From the NCBI RefSeq assembly GCF_003028415.1, contig NZ_PYSV01000004.1:1-64000 (forward strand): a stretch of 64,000 nt of DNA, given 5' to 3'. Every line of letters starts with the position of its first letter. Position 1 is the first letter of the stretch. This document shows positions 17,988-33,363 of the stretch, piece after piece. Under the pieces are notes generated by a model that was given only the letters and a program-made list of their open reading frames with translations, was not told the DNA's origin and did no database searches. Source of the DNA: Deinococcus arcticus (GTDB taxonomy: Bacteria; Deinococcota; Deinococci; Deinococcales; Deinococcaceae). The position numbers were made by a program, and so were the translations under genes.

Positions 17988-18593
17988 GTGCAGAAAACTG
18001 GCCTCTACGCCCTGGCGGGCATCACCCTCTTTGCGCTGGTCTTTGCGTTCGTGCCCACCGGGCGCAGCGAGGCCGGCACCGGCGTGACCCTCAGCGGGGT
18101 GGAACTGCGCCTGTACCCCTCGCGCGACCCGGACGCCGTGTGGCGCTTCAAGGCCACGCAGGTGGCCAGCGAGCCGCTGCAAAGCCGCACGGTGCTCAGC
18201 GGCCTGTCGGGGGGCCAGCGCGTGGTCAAGGAGAAAGACGCGCGCAACCGCTACACCGGCCGCACCGTGCTGGACGCCCGCCTGAGCGCCCCGGACCTGA
18301 CGATTGACGGCCAGGACAATATGACCACCCGTCAGGCCCGCATCACGCTGGTGAAGGAATGTGCAGACATTGATCTGACCGGGCATGACCAGACCCCAGT
18401 GCGCATTGAGGGGGGCCGGGGCTTCTACGCACCAGTGGCCAAGGTGCGCTCTCCTTTCCTCAACGGCGATTACCAGAAGTTGCAGATGAGCTTTGATTTC
18501 AACATTGAAGACGTGGACGACAAGAACTCTGTCACCTTTTCCTACCTTGACACCACCGAGCGCTGCGTGAACGGCCAGCGCGTGAAAGCCTGA
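17988..18593 (+). CDS. LptC-like envelope protein
   Basis: A 201-residue protein: one N-terminal membrane anchor ([17 protein letters not shown]), then a beta-jellyroll-like region ([72 protein letters not shown]). The pattern and its position before two LptA/OstA-like genes suggest an LptC role, moving lipids from the inner membrane across the periplasm. A -10 box TAGAGT (17975-17980) lies seven bases before this GTG; the GTG three codons upstream overlaps the box. Homology to LptC is inferred from fold pattern and context. Confidence 0.7.
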   Translation: MQKTGLYALAGITLFALVFAFVPTGRSEAGTGVTLSGVELRLYPSRDPDAVWRFKATQVASEPLQSRTVLSGLSGGQRVVKEKDARNRYTGRTVLDARLSAPDLTIDGQDNMTTRQARITLVKECADIDLTGHDQTPVRIEGGRGFYAPVAKVRSPFLNGDYQKLQMSFDFNIEDVDDKNSVTFSYLDTTERCVNGQRVKA

Positions 18594-18604
18594 AAGGAGT
18601 TTCC

Positions 18605-19498
18605 ATGAAAAAGACTGCCTCCCTCCTGACCCTGCTGGCCGTGGCCGCCCCGGTGCTGGCCCAGACGGGCGATGCCAACAAGCGCCTGATCACCATTCAG
18701 GGTGGCCCGCGCGGCGACGTGCGCAACGGCCCCCTCACCTTTACTGGCAGCCCGGTCAAGGCCAAGGTCAGCACCCTGAATATTGAAGCCAGCCAGGCCG
18801 TGATGGCCGCCCCCAAAGGCATTCCCCTGATTGAAGCCAAGGGCAAGCGCACCGCCACCTTTACCGGCAACGTGAAGGTGACCCGTGGCCGCCTGACTGC
18901 CACCGGCAACGGCCTGAACTACGACGAGAGCACCGGCCAGGGCGTGCTGGACGGCAACGCCAGCGCCACCTTTGTCCCCGAGAAGAAGGAAGACGGCGAC
19001 ACCGTGACCATCAAGGCGCCGAAAATGAGCCTGGACGTGGACAACAACGTCTCTACCAGCACGGGCGGCGTGACGCTCTCCACCGGCACCCAGAGCGGCC
19101 GGGCCGACAAACTGGTGTTTGATGAGGACCGTGAAATTGCCCAGCTGACCGGCAGCCCCAGCCTCACCCGCGCGGCCAGGGGCAACCAGAAGGAACTGGT
19201 GATCACCGGGCAGGAAGTGCGCGCCCTGACCAAGACCAAGACCCTGTACGTGCGCGGCGGCGTGAAACTGGTGCAGGGCACCACCACCACCACGGGCGAC
19301 GCCGTGTACTACGACGACCGGAAGAACGTGGCCTACGTGGTGGGCAACGCGGTGAGTGTGGACAGCAAGAGCAAGGCCACCGTCAAGGCCCCCGCCAGCG
19401 GCTACCTGGAACAGCGCACCGACCTCGCCCGCGTGCGCGCCCTGAACGCGGCCTACAAGATTCCCACGGAACAGTTCAAGCTGAGCAGCGAAAAGTAA
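18605..19498 (+). CDS. LptA/OstA-like periplasmic protein
   Basis: A 297-residue exported protein. [20 protein letters not shown] is the signal peptide with an AAAGGAG site upstream. The rest consists of OstA-type repeats: [91 protein letters not shown]. This is the beta-jellyroll lipid-bridge family (LptA or the N-domain of LptD). It follows the LptC-like gene by eleven bases, so the two are one operon. A strong hairpin terminator follows. Confidence 0.88.
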   Translation: MKKTASLLTLLAVAAPVLAQTGDANKRLITIQGGPRGDVRNGPLTFTGSPVKAKVSTLNIEASQAVMAAPKGIPLIEAKGKRTATFTGNVKVTRGRLTATGNGLNYDESTGQGVLDGNASATFVPEKKEDGDTVTIKAPKMSLDVDNNVSTSTGGVTLSTGTQSGRADKLVFDEDREIAQLTGSPSLTRAARGNQKELVITGQEVRALTKTKTLYVRGGVKLVQGTTTTTGDAVYYDDRKNVAYVVGNAVSVDSKSKATVKAPASGYLEQRTDLARVRALNAAYKIPTEQFKLSSEK

Positions 19499-19515
19499 CT
19501 TCAGTCGCTCCCCTG

Positions 19516-19550
19516 CCCCCCCGGCCCCTACGCGCCGGGGGGGCTTTGTG
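19516..19550 (+). terminator. Terminator after the lptC-lptA-like pair
   Basis: Perfect 10-bp stem CCCCCCCGGC (19516-19525) with GCCGGGGGGG (19534-19543), then CTTTGTG. Confidence 0.65.
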
Positions 19551-19620
19551 CAGCCTGGGGCCACCCGGAATGCGGCGCTGGCCCGCATGGTCTCATGTGC
19601 CAGGAGCTAGACTGGCCCCA

Positions 19621-20664
19621 ATGAGCAAAGCAGGCTGGACATGGACAGGGCGGGCCACGCTGGCGCTGCTGCTGGGACTGGGCGCCGGGATGGTGTGGGC
19701 GCAGCAGGCGCCGCCCCCGCCCGCACCCACGCCTCCTGCTCAGTCCAGCCCGTCACCGCAACTGCCCCCGGAAGACCTGGCCCCCCCGGCGGCCGGGGCC
19801 GAGCAGTCCAGTCTGGAACTCGTGCGCCGCAGCGAGAAAGACGGCAAGGAACGGCGCATCCTGATTGTCAAGACCGGCACCCGGGACGACACGGGCGTGT
19901 TCGCCCTGTGCACGCCCACCGAGAACGAACCTGAAGACGCCCCCACGCTGGCGGTGTTCAGTGAAACCGACACCGGCGGCGTGCGCCTGACCATTGACAA
20001 GAACGTGATTCAGGTGCCGCTGGCCGTGGTCACGCAGCTGCCGCCCAAGGACGAGCAGGAGGGCAGCGACGGCCGGGTGGAAGCCAGCGCCGGTACCGCC
20101 CGCTTTCTGGAAGACGCCCCGCCCGGCAAGACCGACCGCCTGAGCCGCTGCGGCGTAGAGGCCACGCCGAAACCCGCGCCCAGCACCGTGCTGGTCACCC
20201 AGGGCCGCACCGAACTGCGGGGCCAGACCCTGGTGTACGACAGCGCCGACGGGATTGCCCGCATTGACGGCCCCATCACCTTCAAGCGCAGCAGCGACAA
20301 GGACCCCCTGAGCGGCCAGAGTGAGCGCATTGAGGTGAGTGTGGACGAGGAAAAGACCACGCTGGTGGGCAACGTGGTGCTCAATTCTGACGGGGGGCGG
20401 ATCAGCCGGGCCGCGCGGGTAGAGTACGACGACACGCAGAACGTGGCGCGGCTGTACGGCACGCCAGAACAGCCCGCCGAGAGCGTCAAGGGCCAGGATG
20501 TGCTGCGCGCCGGCACCATCCTGTACGACCTGGACCGCAACGAGGTGCGCGCCGTGAAGGCCGAGGGCGGCACCATCACCGGCGAGTTTGTGGATGGAGA
20601 GCCGGCCGAGGGGGGGACGCCCGCACCGGGCGCGGCCCCAGTCACGCCCCCCGGCGCCCGCTGA
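19621..20664 (+). CDS. OstA/LptA-family exported protein
   Basis: A 347-residue protein with a signal peptide ([17 protein letters not shown]), a Pro-rich linker (residues 35-70), and two jellyroll segments. The second has [48 protein letters not shown] and [14 protein letters not shown], a clear OstA pattern shared with the upstream gene. It has its own leaderless promoter (TAGACT 19608-19613, seven bases before ATG). Together with the two genes before it, it forms a small Lpt-like cluster; no lptD or lptBFG is in the window. Confidence 0.85.
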   Translation: MSKAGWTWTGRATLALLLGLGAGMVWAQQAPPPPAPTPPAQSSPSPQLPPEDLAPPAAGAEQSSLELVRRSEKDGKERRILIVKTGTRDDTGVFALCTPTENEPEDAPTLAVFSETDTGGVRLTIDKNVIQVPLAVVTQLPPKDEQEGSDGRVEASAGTARFLEDAPPGKTDRLSRCGVEATPKPAPSTVLVTQGRTELRGQTLVYDSADGIARIDGPITFKRSSDKDPLSGQSERIEVSVDEEKTTLVGNVVLNSDGGRISRAARVEYDDTQNVARLYGTPEQPAESVKGQDVLRAGTILYDLDRNEVRAVKAEGGTITGEFVDGEPAEGGTPAPGAAPVTPPGAR

Positions 20665-20676
20665 GCCTGCCCAGAG

Positions 20677-21603
20677 CTACGGCTGCGGCTCGGCGTTCAG
20701 GGCGGCGGCGGCCTCGCGCAGAATGCCGGCGCTACGGCCCAGGGCGGCGCGCTCCTCTTCGGTCAGGGCGGGGACAATGGTGTCCAGCACGCCCGCGCGG
20801 CCCAGCACACGCGGCAGGCTGAGACTGGTGCCGAATTCGGGCGTGGGCGCGCTGACGGTCAGCACCGCGCGGCGGTCGTCCAGAATGCGCTCGGCAATGC
20901 GGGCCAGCGCCGCGCCGATGCCGTAGTAGGTGGCGCGCTTGCCCGCGATGATCTGCCCGGCCGCCCCGCGCGTGTCGGCCTCAATCTGGGCGCGGATCTC
21001 CGGGGTCCAGGGCAGGCCGCGCGCCGCCATGAACTCGGCCACCGGCAGCCCCGCCACCGCCGCGGTGCTCCAGGCCACCACCGCGCTGTCGCCGTGCTCG
21101 CCCAGCACGTAGCCGTGGACGTGCGTGGCGTCCACCCCGGCGCGCGCCGCCACCAGATGCCGGAAGCGCGCGCTGTCCAGCACGGTCCCCGAGCCAATCA
21201 CCGGCTGCCCGGGGGCCAGTTCGGCGCTCAGGCCAGTCAGCACGTCCACCGGGTTGGTGGCGATCAGCAGGGTCGCGCCCGGGGCGGCGGCCGTGACCTG
21301 CCCCATCAGGTCGCGGAAGATGGCGGCGTTCTTCTGCAGCAGGTCCAGGCGGGATTCGCCGGGCTTCTGGTTGGCCCCCGCCGCCACGATCACCACCGCG
21401 CTACCACGCAGCTCATCCGGATCGCCGCTGGTCACGCGGGCCCCGTGGCTCACGGGCGCCGCGTGGGCCACGTCCTGCGCCTCGGCGCGGGCCCGCTCGC
21501 CGTCCACATCGGTCAGCACGATTTCGCTGCACGAGCCGCGCAGGGTCAGGGCGTAGGCGGCAGTCGCGCCCACCAGTCCGGCGCCCACGATCCCCACCTT
21601 CAT
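20677..21603 (-). CDS. ldh: L-lactate dehydrogenase
   Basis: A 308-residue NAD-dependent L-lactate dehydrogenase interconverting pyruvate and lactate. Motifs: dinucleotide fold [19 protein letters not shown], substrate loop [17 protein letters not shown] (Gln rather than Arg at the specificity position, so lactate rather than malate), [18 protein letters not shown] with the substrate-binding Arg, and the catalytic GEHGDS. Its ATG overlaps the stop of the universal-stress gene by four bases, so the two form an operon. Confidence 0.95.
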   Translation of the reverse strand: MKVGIVGAGLVGATAAYALTLRGSCSEIVLTDVDGERARAEAQDVAHAAPVSHGARVTSGDPDELRGSAVVIVAAGANQKPGESRLDLLQKNAAIFRDLMGQVTAAAPGATLLIATNPVDVLTGLSAELAPGQPVIGSGTVLDSARFRHLVAARAGVDATHVHGYVLGEHGDSAVVAWSTAAVAGLPVAEFMAARGLPWTPEIRAQIEADTRGAAGQIIAGKRATYYGIGAALARIAERILDDRRAVLTVSAPTPEFGTSLSLPRVLGRAGVLDTIVPALTEEERAALGRSAGILREAAAALNAEPQP

Positions 21604-22073
21604 GCCGCGCCCCCGCGCACCGTCAGCACCGGCACGGCGCTGCGCGAGACGATCTTCTCGGCGGTGCTGCCCACGAAGAAATGCTCCAGTGCGCTCTGGG
21701 CGTGGGTGCCCACCACAATCAGGTCGGCGCCCCAGCGGCGGGCACTGTCCAGCAGCCCGGTCACGGGGTCGCCCACCAGCACCGCCAGCTCCTCGCCTTC
21801 CTGCACCAGGGCCTGCAGCCGCTGGGCATCGGCGGCCTCCATGGTGTGCAGCAGGGCCGGGTCGGTCAGCGAGGGCACCACGCCGCCCATCAGATCGGGG
21901 GCGGCTGTCACGCGGGCGTCGGTTACGTGAACCAGCAGGCGCTGCGCCGCCGGAAAGTGGCGGCGCGCCAGCCGCAGGGCTGCCTGTGAGGACGCCGAGA
22001 AATCCACCCCCACCAGAATCCGCCCGAAGCCGTCTGCAGAGCCAGGAAGGGAACCGTCAGGACGCTGCGTCAT
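21600..22073 (-). CDS. Universal stress protein UspA family
   Basis: A 157-residue UspA-type protein: [21 protein letters not shown] at the N-terminus, and the ATP-binding signature [37 protein letters not shown] (G-2x-G-9x-G-S/T) at the C-terminus. It is likely ATP-binding. The ATG at 22073 has TACGGT six bases upstream on the minus strand, so this start is preferred over one five codons earlier. It is co-transcribed with ldh. Confidence 0.94.
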   Translation of the reverse strand: MTQRPDGSLPGSADGFGRILVGVDFSASSQAALRLARRHFPAAQRLLVHVTDARVTAAPDLMGGVVPSLTDPALLHTMEAADAQRLQALVQEGEELAVLVGDPVTGLLDSARRWGADLIVVGTHAQSALEHFFVGSTAEKIVSRSAVPVLTVRGGAA

Positions 22074-22165
22074 ACCCTGACCGTACACCGCCCCCCCACC
22101 CGTCCGGCGCGAAAGTGAAGGGGCCGTAAAGTGCGTGTGCCCAGGGCCCGCCCCTACACTGCCCT

Positions 22166-23629
<1,464 letters not shown>

Positions 23630-23695
23630 GCCCGACCAAGAGCGTCAGGGTGGCTTTAGGCGCGGCCCTCTCCTGTGCGGCAGTGGCCGGGCGCC

Positions 23696-26600
23696 CTAGG
23701 CTTCCGGGGCCGGGACTTCCGGCGGCTGGCCCAGCAGGTCCGGCTGGGCCTGCAACCGCACAAACAGCGCGGCGATCACCGGGTCAAACTGGCGGCCCGC
23801 CTGCGCCTGCACCTCCTGAAGGGCCGCCTCGGGGGCCCAGGCGGCCTTGTACACGCGGTGACTGGTCAGGGCGTCGTAGGCGTCCACCACACTGAACACC
23901 CGGGCCACCAGCGGAATCTGGTTGCCAGCCAGACCGTCGGGGTAGCCGCTGCCGTCCCAGCGCTCGTGGTGGTGGCGAACGACTGCCCGGGCCAGCGGGT
24001 GCAGGGTGGCGACGCTGCGGGTGAGGGCCGCGCCCACATCGGCGTGGCTCTGCATGACGGCCCGCTCGGCCATGTCCAGCGGCCCCGGCTTGAGCAGAAT
24101 GCGGTCGGGCACCGCCAGCTTGCCAATATCGTGCAGGTAAGCGCCCTGGCGCAGGCCCTCCAGCTCCTCGGCACCCAGGCCCAGCGCTGCGCCCAGCCGC
24201 AGCGCCTGCTGCACCACGCGGCGGGTGTGGCCGGCCGTCTCGAAATCCCGCAGTTCCAGGGCCAGGCCCAGGGTCAGCAGGGCGCCTTCCTGGGTGGCTT
24301 CCAGCGCGGCGAGGTGCGCGCGGCGTTCCATGGCCTGCCCGACCAGCTCGGCGGCCCGGTCCAGCAGCGGGCGCGCGGCCGGGGGCCGGGGGCCTGCCCG
24401 CCCCCACAGCAGACAGGCGTGGCCCACCACGCGGCCGTCCTGCTGCACCGGGGCCGTCATCAGGGCCTGCACGCCTGCCGCGTCCAGCGCGGGGGCACCT
24501 GCGTGGCTGGCGGGCGCACGGTCGCCCGCCAGGGCCGCCAGGAGGGCCGCCTGCAGCTCGGCTGAGGCCGGGCCGCCGTCGGTCACCAGTGCCTCGCCGT
24601 CCAGGCCCACCAGGGCAGCCACATCCGCGCCCAGAAAGGTGCGGCACTCCGCCAGACTGCGCCGCGCCACCTGCGCCGGGTCCGTCAGGGCGGCGCTGAG
24701 GTGCGACAGGTCACTGAGCTTCTGGAATTCCTCGGCGCGCCGCCGCAGGGCTTCTACTCCCTCCAGCCGCTCCAGGGTCGTGGCGCCGATGGCGGCAATT
24801 CCGCCCAGCAGCCCCGCGTCCAGCTCGGTAAAGGGCGGGCGCGCCCGGGTGGCCAGCAGCGCCCCCAGTGGCTGGCCACCCGAGCGCCACAGCGGCGCGG
24901 CCATCACGGCGGGCCCGCTGGGCGCCGGGCCCTCGGCCCCGGGGGGCGGCCAGCGCACCACGGTCCGGGTCTGCAGCGCCTGCCGGGCCAGGGCGGGCGC
25001 CGGGTCCTGCCCGTCCGGCGCGCCCTGGGGCGCCTGCTGCGGCACCTCCCCGGCAGGCCACAGCGTGACCTCGGCGGTGCCCAGCAGGGCAGCAGCCTGC
25101 TGCGCCAGCACCGCTTCCGCCTGCGCGGGGTGGGTCACTTCACGCAGCGCCGCCGTCACGCTCAGCAGCCCCTCCAGTTCGCGGCGGCGGGCCGCTTCCT
25201 GGGCCTGCCGGCGCCGCGCGGCCAGCAGCGCCGCAATCTGGGTGGCAAACGCCTCGGCAATATCGGCGCTGCGGCCCGAGAACGCCGCCGGGTTCTGCAG
25301 GTTGTCCAGGTTCAGGTAGGCCACCACCTGCCCGCCCTGCACCACCGGCACGCACACATTGGCCTGAATGTGGGTCAGTTCGCCGTGGGTCTCGAACGCC
25401 GGGCGCGCGCGCGTCCATTCCTCGTTGGCGGCGGCGGCCTGCAGGCGCTGGCGAATCTCGGAGCGGGTCAGCAGCCGCGCGCGGCTGGCCTGCGGCGCAC
25501 TGGCGCTGCCGTACCACACGTGCGCCGCAGCCGCCGGCTGCTGCACGCCCACCAGGGCGCTGGAATAGCCCACCTGGGCCTGCAGCACAAACGTCTCGCC
25601 GTCGCGCAGGGACAGCGAGCCGCTTTCGGCGCCGGGCACCGCCGCCACGGCGGCTTCCAGCAGCGGCGCCCAGACGTTGTGCCCGGCGCGCTCATCGTGG
25701 GCCAGCAGCGCCAGCGTGGCCCGCAGCGCCCCAAAGGTCACCTCGCCTGCCAGTTCCAGGGCCCGGTCATCGGGCGGCGCGCCGGTCAGGCTGCCCAGAC
25801 CCTGTTCGGCCCGGCGCGCGGCCTTTTCATGCAGCATGCGCTGGTCGGCCAGCCGGACCAGGGTGCTGGGGGTGCCGGCCTCGGCCGGGGCACGGGCCAG
25901 CCCCACGGCGCAGCTCAGTTCGGCAAAGCCCTGGGCCTGCACAGCGCGTTCGGCGGCCCGCACGCACTCGCGCAGCGGCCCAGGATCCAGGTCCAGTCCC
26001 ATCAGGGCGAATTCATCGCCTCCCAGGCGGTAGACGGTGGCGCCCGGACAGCTGGCCTGCAGCGCACCCCCCAGCGCGCGCAGCAGCGCGTCGCCGGCGT
26101 CGTGGCCGTGCACGTCGTTCCAGGCCTTGAAGGCGTTCACGTCCAGCAGCAGCAGCGTCACCTCGCTGCCCGGGCTCACCTGGGCCAGGGCGATATCCAG
26201 ATCGGCGTCAAAGGCCCGGCGGTTGTGCAGGCCCGTCACCGGGTCTTCCAGCGCCAGCCGCGCCAGGGTCTGGGTGCGCAGGTCCACCTGCCCCGCCAGG
26301 GCCGCGCTGGCGTCCTGCAGGGCCTGGGCCCGGTGGCGCCGGTCGGTGAGGTCGCGGCCCAGGCTCACCACTCCGTCCACAGCGCCGTGCGGGGCCGTCA
26401 CCGGCCACGTCACCAGCTCGAAGGTACGCGCCCGCACCACCCGCTCGGTCAGCTCGGGCACGCCAGTGTGCATCACGCGTTCTTCCAGGGCGCGCAGGTG
26501 GCGGTCAGCCTGGGCGCCAAACAGCGCTTCATCCGTCTGCCCCAGCATCAGGGTGGGCGCGCACCCCAGCATGGCCCCGGCCGCCGGGTTCACCAGCACG

Positions 26601-27115
26601 TAGCGCCCCGCCCGGTCCTTCACATACGCCGCGTCCGAGGTGTGCTCGCTGATGGTCTGCAGCGCCGGAGTGGTCGTCACCGGCTGCGCGCGGCCCAGTT
26701 CATGGACCAGCAGGGCGCCCAGGTCGTTCAGGGCCGCCTGGGTCTCCTCGCTCAGGCCGGGCGGGGGCCCAGAACGCGGCTGGGGGTCCGCGCCGTACAG
26801 CACCGCCAGGGGCTGGCCGTCGCCGCCGCACAGCAGCAGCCCGGCAAAGAAGCGCGGGGCCTGCGCGCGCAGCGCGGCGGGCGGGTCCAGGTTGGGGCCC
26901 GGGTACAGCACGGGGCCCTGGGCCGGGGTCAGCCACGTTTGCAGGCACAGCCAGGCCAGGAGCGTGTCCGGCGCGGCCCCGGCGGCGTCCAGACGCGGCG
27001 CCCACAGCGCGGCGGCCGGTACCCCCAGCAGCCGGGCGGTCAGGGCCAGCAGGCGCCGGAAGGCGGCGGCGTCGGCATGGGGGGGCAGCTTGAACGCGCT
27101 GGGTTCCTGCGACAT
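23696..27115 (-). CDS. Multidomain cyclic-di-GMP enzyme: PAS, GGDEF, GAF and HD-GYP
   Basis: A 1139-residue soluble signalling protein. Order: GAF-like N-terminus (1-145), PAS (about 150-265, TSDAAYVKDRAGRYVLVNPAAG), diguanylate cyclase domain with intact YRLGGDEFALMG near 363, two GAF-like domains (about 480-640 and 690-880), and a C-terminal HD-GYP phosphodiesterase with HDIGKLAVPDRIL near 995 and HHERWDGSGYPDGL near 1053. Both catalytic motifs are intact, so it may both make and degrade c-di-GMP. The ATG at 27115 is chosen because the 74 codons upstream have no domain character. The dense antisense open frames over this gene are shadows. Confidence 0.93.
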   Translation of the reverse strand: MSQEPSAFKLPPHADAAAFRRLLALTARLLGVPAAALWAPRLDAAGAAPDTLLAWLCLQTWLTPAQGPVLYPGPNLDPPAALRAQAPRFFAGLLLCGGDGQPLAVLYGADPQPRSGPPPGLSEETQAALNDLGALLVHELGRAQPVTTTPALQTISEHTSDAAYVKDRAGRYVLVNPAAGAMLGCAPTLMLGQTDEALFGAQADRHLRALEERVMHTGVPELTERVVRARTFELVTWPVTAPHGAVDGVVSLGRDLTDRRHRAQALQDASAALAGQVDLRTQTLARLALEDPVTGLHNRRAFDADLDIALAQVSPGSEVTLLLLDVNAFKAWNDVHGHDAGDALLRALGGALQASCPGATVYRLGGDEFALMGLDLDPGPLRECVRAAERAVQAQGFAELSCAVGLARAPAEAGTPSTLVRLADQRMLHEKAARRAEQGLGSLTGAPPDDRALELAGEVTFGALRATLALLAHDERAGHNVWAPLLEAAVAAVPGAESGSLSLRDGETFVLQAQVGYSSALVGVQQPAAAAHVWYGSASAPQASRARLLTRSEIRQRLQAAAANEEWTRARPAFETHGELTHIQANVCVPVVQGGQVVAYLNLDNLQNPAAFSGRSADIAEAFATQIAALLAARRRQAQEAARRRELEGLLSVTAALREVTHPAQAEAVLAQQAAALLGTAEVTLWPAGEVPQQAPQGAPDGQDPAPALARQALQTRTVVRWPPPGAEGPAPSGPAVMAAPLWRSGGQPLGALLATRARPPFTELDAGLLGGIAAIGATTLERLEGVEALRRRAEEFQKLSDLSHLSAALTDPAQVARRSLAECRTFLGADVAALVGLDGEALVTDGGPASAELQAALLAALAGDRAPASHAGAPALDAAGVQALMTAPVQQDGRVVGHACLLWGRAGPRPPAARPLLDRAAELVGQAMERRAHLAALEATQEGALLTLGLALELRDFETAGHTRRVVQQALRLGAALGLGAEELEGLRQGAYLHDIGKLAVPDRILLKPGPLDMAERAVMQSHADVGAALTRSVATLHPLARAVVRHHHERWDGSGYPDGLAGNQIPLVARVFSVVDAYDALTSHRVYKAAWAPEAALQEVQAQAGRQFDPVIAALFVRLQAQPDLLGQPPEVPAPEA

Positions 27116-27363
27116 GACCCTCCAGAAGGCGGTTTCCTGTGATGCCCGGCCCAGGGACCAGCAGCGGACGTCAATCCAGCAGTGATCCGTCCAGCAATGG
27201 GCGGTCCTGCGGGGGCCCTGGGGTGCTGCCAGAGTATGTGAAAACGGCCCTGCTGTGGGGTGTGGCGCGCGCCGCCCCCCACCGGGCGGGCCCCAGGACC
27301 AGTGCCGCCGGGGCCCGGTCCGCCTTTCACCCCTCATGCCCAGCCGCTAAGCTGTGGGGGCCC

Positions 27364-27864
27364 ATGACACGCGCTTTCCTGCTGGCCTCCTCTGCCCTTC
27401 TGGCCCTGACCGCCTGCGGTTCCAAGACCATTGACGGCGTGCAGACCTTCAAGTACGACGGCGGCGACCACCGCACCGGCTCGCTGATCTACGCCGAGAC
27501 CCCCCCAGTAGGCGGCGCCCACAACGCCAGCTGGCAGAACTGCGGGGTGTACGAGCGCCCCCTGTACAACGAACACGCCGTGCACAGCCTGGAACACGGC
27601 GCGGTGTGGATCACTTACCGCCCCGATCTGGACAAGGCCCAGGTGGACCAGCTCAAGAAGTTGGTGGAGGGCCGCACCTATACCCTGCTCAGCCCGTACG
27701 AGGGCCTGGACAAGCCGGTGGCTGCCAGTGCCTGGGGCGCCCAGCTGAAGGTGGACTCGGCGGGCGACGAGCGCTTAAAGGCGTTCCTGGACAAGTACGA
27801 GCAGGGCGTTACGGCCCCGGAACGCGGCGCCTCGTGTAGCGGGGCCTACGGCGAAACGCAGTAA
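27364..27864 (+). CDS. DUF3105-family lipoprotein
   Basis: A 166-residue lipoprotein: [20 protein letters not shown] with lipobox LTAC. The mature protein has DUF3105 features: [42 protein letters not shown], rich in His that could bind metal, and [16 protein letters not shown]. Function unknown. TAAGCT lies ten bases before the ATG. Divergent from the c-di-GMP gene. Confidence 0.88.
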   Translation: MTRAFLLASSALLALTACGSKTIDGVQTFKYDGGDHRTGSLIYAETPPVGGAHNASWQNCGVYERPLYNEHAVHSLEHGAVWITYRPDLDKAQVDQLKKLVEGRTYTLLSPYEGLDKPVAASAWGAQLKVDSAGDERLKAFLDKYEQGVTAPERGASCSGAYGETQ

Positions 27865-27865
27865 A

Positions 27866-27921
27866 GGGCCGTGGGCTCTGGGCCATGAGCCCTGGGGCCC
27901 ACCCCCCAGAGCCCACGGCCC
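27866..27921. repeat. Long perfect inverted repeat
   Basis: A perfect 17-bp stem: GGGCCGTGGGCTCTGGG (27866-27882) and CCCAGAGCCCACGGCCC (27905-27921), with GGGCCATGAGCCC overlapping the loop side. It starts one base after the stop codon and precedes a second, separate terminator hairpin. It shares GGGCCATGAGCC with the repeat at 10109. Confidence 0.75.
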
Positions 27922-27931
27922 ATGACCAGAA

Positions 27932-27967
27932 GGAAAGCCCCCCGGCGCAAAACCGGGGGGCTTTCCC
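27932..27967. terminator. Bidirectional terminator between DUF3105 gene and lon
   Basis: Perfect 14-bp stem GGAAAGCCCCCCGG (27932-27945) with CCGGGGGGCTTTCC (27953-27966), loop CGCAAAA. T- and A-rich ends allow use by both convergent genes. Confidence 0.8.
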
Positions 27968-27975
27968 TTCTCTCG

Positions 27976-30411
<2,436 letters not shown>

Positions 30412-30457
30412 GCTTGCTCCTTGGGTCGCGCTGCGCTGGGCCGCGCGTGAATGGGTC

Positions 30458-30463
30458 AGTGTA
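30458..30463 (-). promoter_or_regulatory. Probable -10 box of lon
   Basis: TACACT on the minus strand, about 45 bases before the lon ATG, leaving a conventional 5' leader with a ribosome site. No clear -35 consensus is visible. Confidence 0.4.
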
Positions 30464-30551
30464 TCGCAGGGGTGAAAAAGGGAAATACCCCCGCACGGTG
30501 TCCCCAGAGTCTAGGGACGGGTGCGGAGGCTTGCTGTAAGCTCTGTTGCGT

Positions 30552-32359
<1,808 letters not shown>

Positions 32360-32401
32360 GGGGGCGATTATCGCACGGGCGACAAAACGTAAAGTGTCAG
32401 T
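32360..32401. promoter_or_regulatory. Divergent promoter region of clpP and an unknown gene
   Basis: Only 42 bases separate the two starts. Minus strand: GATAAT six bases before the clpP ATG. Plus strand: TAAAGT (32390-32395) six bases before the GTG at 32402. The two -10 boxes lie within 25 bases, so transcription of the two genes may interfere. Confidence 0.55.
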
Positions 32402-33013
32402 GTGGGCAGTAGGGGTGAAACAGAGCCGGAGGAGATGGACGCCAGAGACAGGCTGCTCTCCTTGCTGGCGGCGCAGGCAGAGGGGTGGGGGTTTACAGAG
32501 GAAAAAGAGGGTGGCTGGGGGCCAACCTTTCAGCGCAAAGTGGCGTACGGCATCCAGTCGCTTGAATACGCTGTGCAGCAGCGCCAGAACGGCTGCCTTG
32601 TGAGCGTCACGGGCCGCATGGCCTTCCAAGTGGTTCATGGTGGTGAGCCCATAGAGCTGGCTTTTCGCAGCGTATCCAGCCGCTTGGGCGGGCCTGGACC
32701 GGACAGATGGCCTCTGTCCACAAAGGCCACAGAGACCAAAGTTCACCGCATTGCCGCAGAGATAGAGGCGAGCTGCACCCAGGTTCTGCTCCCTTTCCTG
32801 AATCGAGTTTCGACCCCGCAAGGCCTCCTGACGTTTATGGCAGAGGAATACGAGCCTCTAATGCTCGTCTCTCCAAGCCTCTTTCTGCCTTTCCGTCGCG
32901 CGGCGCTGGTGTGTCAAACCCTGCTGCCTCCCTATGAAGCAGCCGCCGCGCTGGCGCAGCTTTGCGCCGCCGAGCACACGTTCCGCGCCCGCTGGGAGGC
33001 GCGCGGCACCTGA
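32402..33013 (+). CDS. Protein of unknown function
   Basis: A 203-residue cytoplasmic protein if the GTG at 32402 is used (TAAAGT six bases upstream), or 192 residues from the ATG at 32435, which has GGAGG only two bases away. The sequence has no signal peptide; it contains a Trp-rich N-terminus ([17 protein letters not shown]) and helical segments further on ([45 protein letters not shown]). Its codon use is less GC3-biased than the neighbours, which may mean recent acquisition. Family not recognised. Confidence 0.7.
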   Translation: MGSRGETEPEEMDARDRLLSLLAAQAEGWGFTEEKEGGWGPTFQRKVAYGIQSLEYAVQQRQNGCLVSVTGRMAFQVVHGGEPIELAFRSVSSRLGGPGPDRWPLSTKATETKVHRIAAEIEASCTQVLLPFLNRVSTPQGLLTFMAEEYEPLMLVSPSLFLPFRRAALVCQTLLPPYEAAAALAQLCAAEHTFRARWEARGT

Positions 33014-33110
33014 ATCCTTCGCCCCGGCTTTCGCAAGGGTTTATCTGCGGGGCCCCGCCTGAAGCGGCGCAGTACGCTAAGGCCCTCAGTTCATTCCCAG
33101 GAGGTCACCC

Positions 33111-33287
33111 ATGCACACAGACGACACCGCCAAGCGTTCCGAGGTCACCGAAGTGACCGAGACCCGCGACCCCATGACCGGCACCGAAACCCACCACGAG
33201 CGCCACGAGGTGCGGCAGGAAGAACACGTCGAGCCGGTGCAGCCTGCAGTCACCCAGACCACCACGACCACGGTGGTCGAGGATTAA
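33111..33287 (+). CDS. 58-residue charged protein
   Basis: A short gene with a good ribosome site (AGGAGG, eight bases before ATG). It encodes MHTDDTAKRSEVTEVTETRD followed by a His/Glu-rich middle (THHERHEVRQEEHVEPV) and a Thr-rich end (QTTTTTVVED). Low complexity and strongly charged, with no hydrophobic core, so probably disordered. A terminator hairpin follows. Function unknown. Confidence 0.65.
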   Translation: MHTDDTAKRSEVTEVTETRDPMTGTETHHERHEVRQEEHVEPVQPAVTQTTTTTVVED

Positions 33288-33316
33288 AACAGGCAGGTAA
33301 TCTAGCTTCGCCGCGA

Positions 33317-33349
33317 AGGCCGACTGGAACATGTGAACCCAGTCGGCCT
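33317..33349. terminator. Terminator between convergent genes
   Basis: Perfect 11-bp stem AGGCCGACTGG (33317-33327) with CCAGTCGGCCT (33339-33349). Serves the small gene on the plus strand and the ABC permease on the minus strand. Confidence 0.6.
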
Positions 33350-33363
33350 GCACCCTGTGGCCA

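Noticed and set aside
24701..27142. 813-codon open frame antisense to the c-di-GMP gene
   Set aside because: It has His/Gln/Arg-rich composition typical of the reverse frame of GC-rich DNA, no domain, and lies wholly over a gene with clear domains.
32435..33013. ATG at 32435 as start of the unknown gene beside clpP
   Set aside because: The ribosome site is only two bases from the ATG, whereas GTG 32402 has a -10 box at the spacing seen elsewhere; kept as alternative only.
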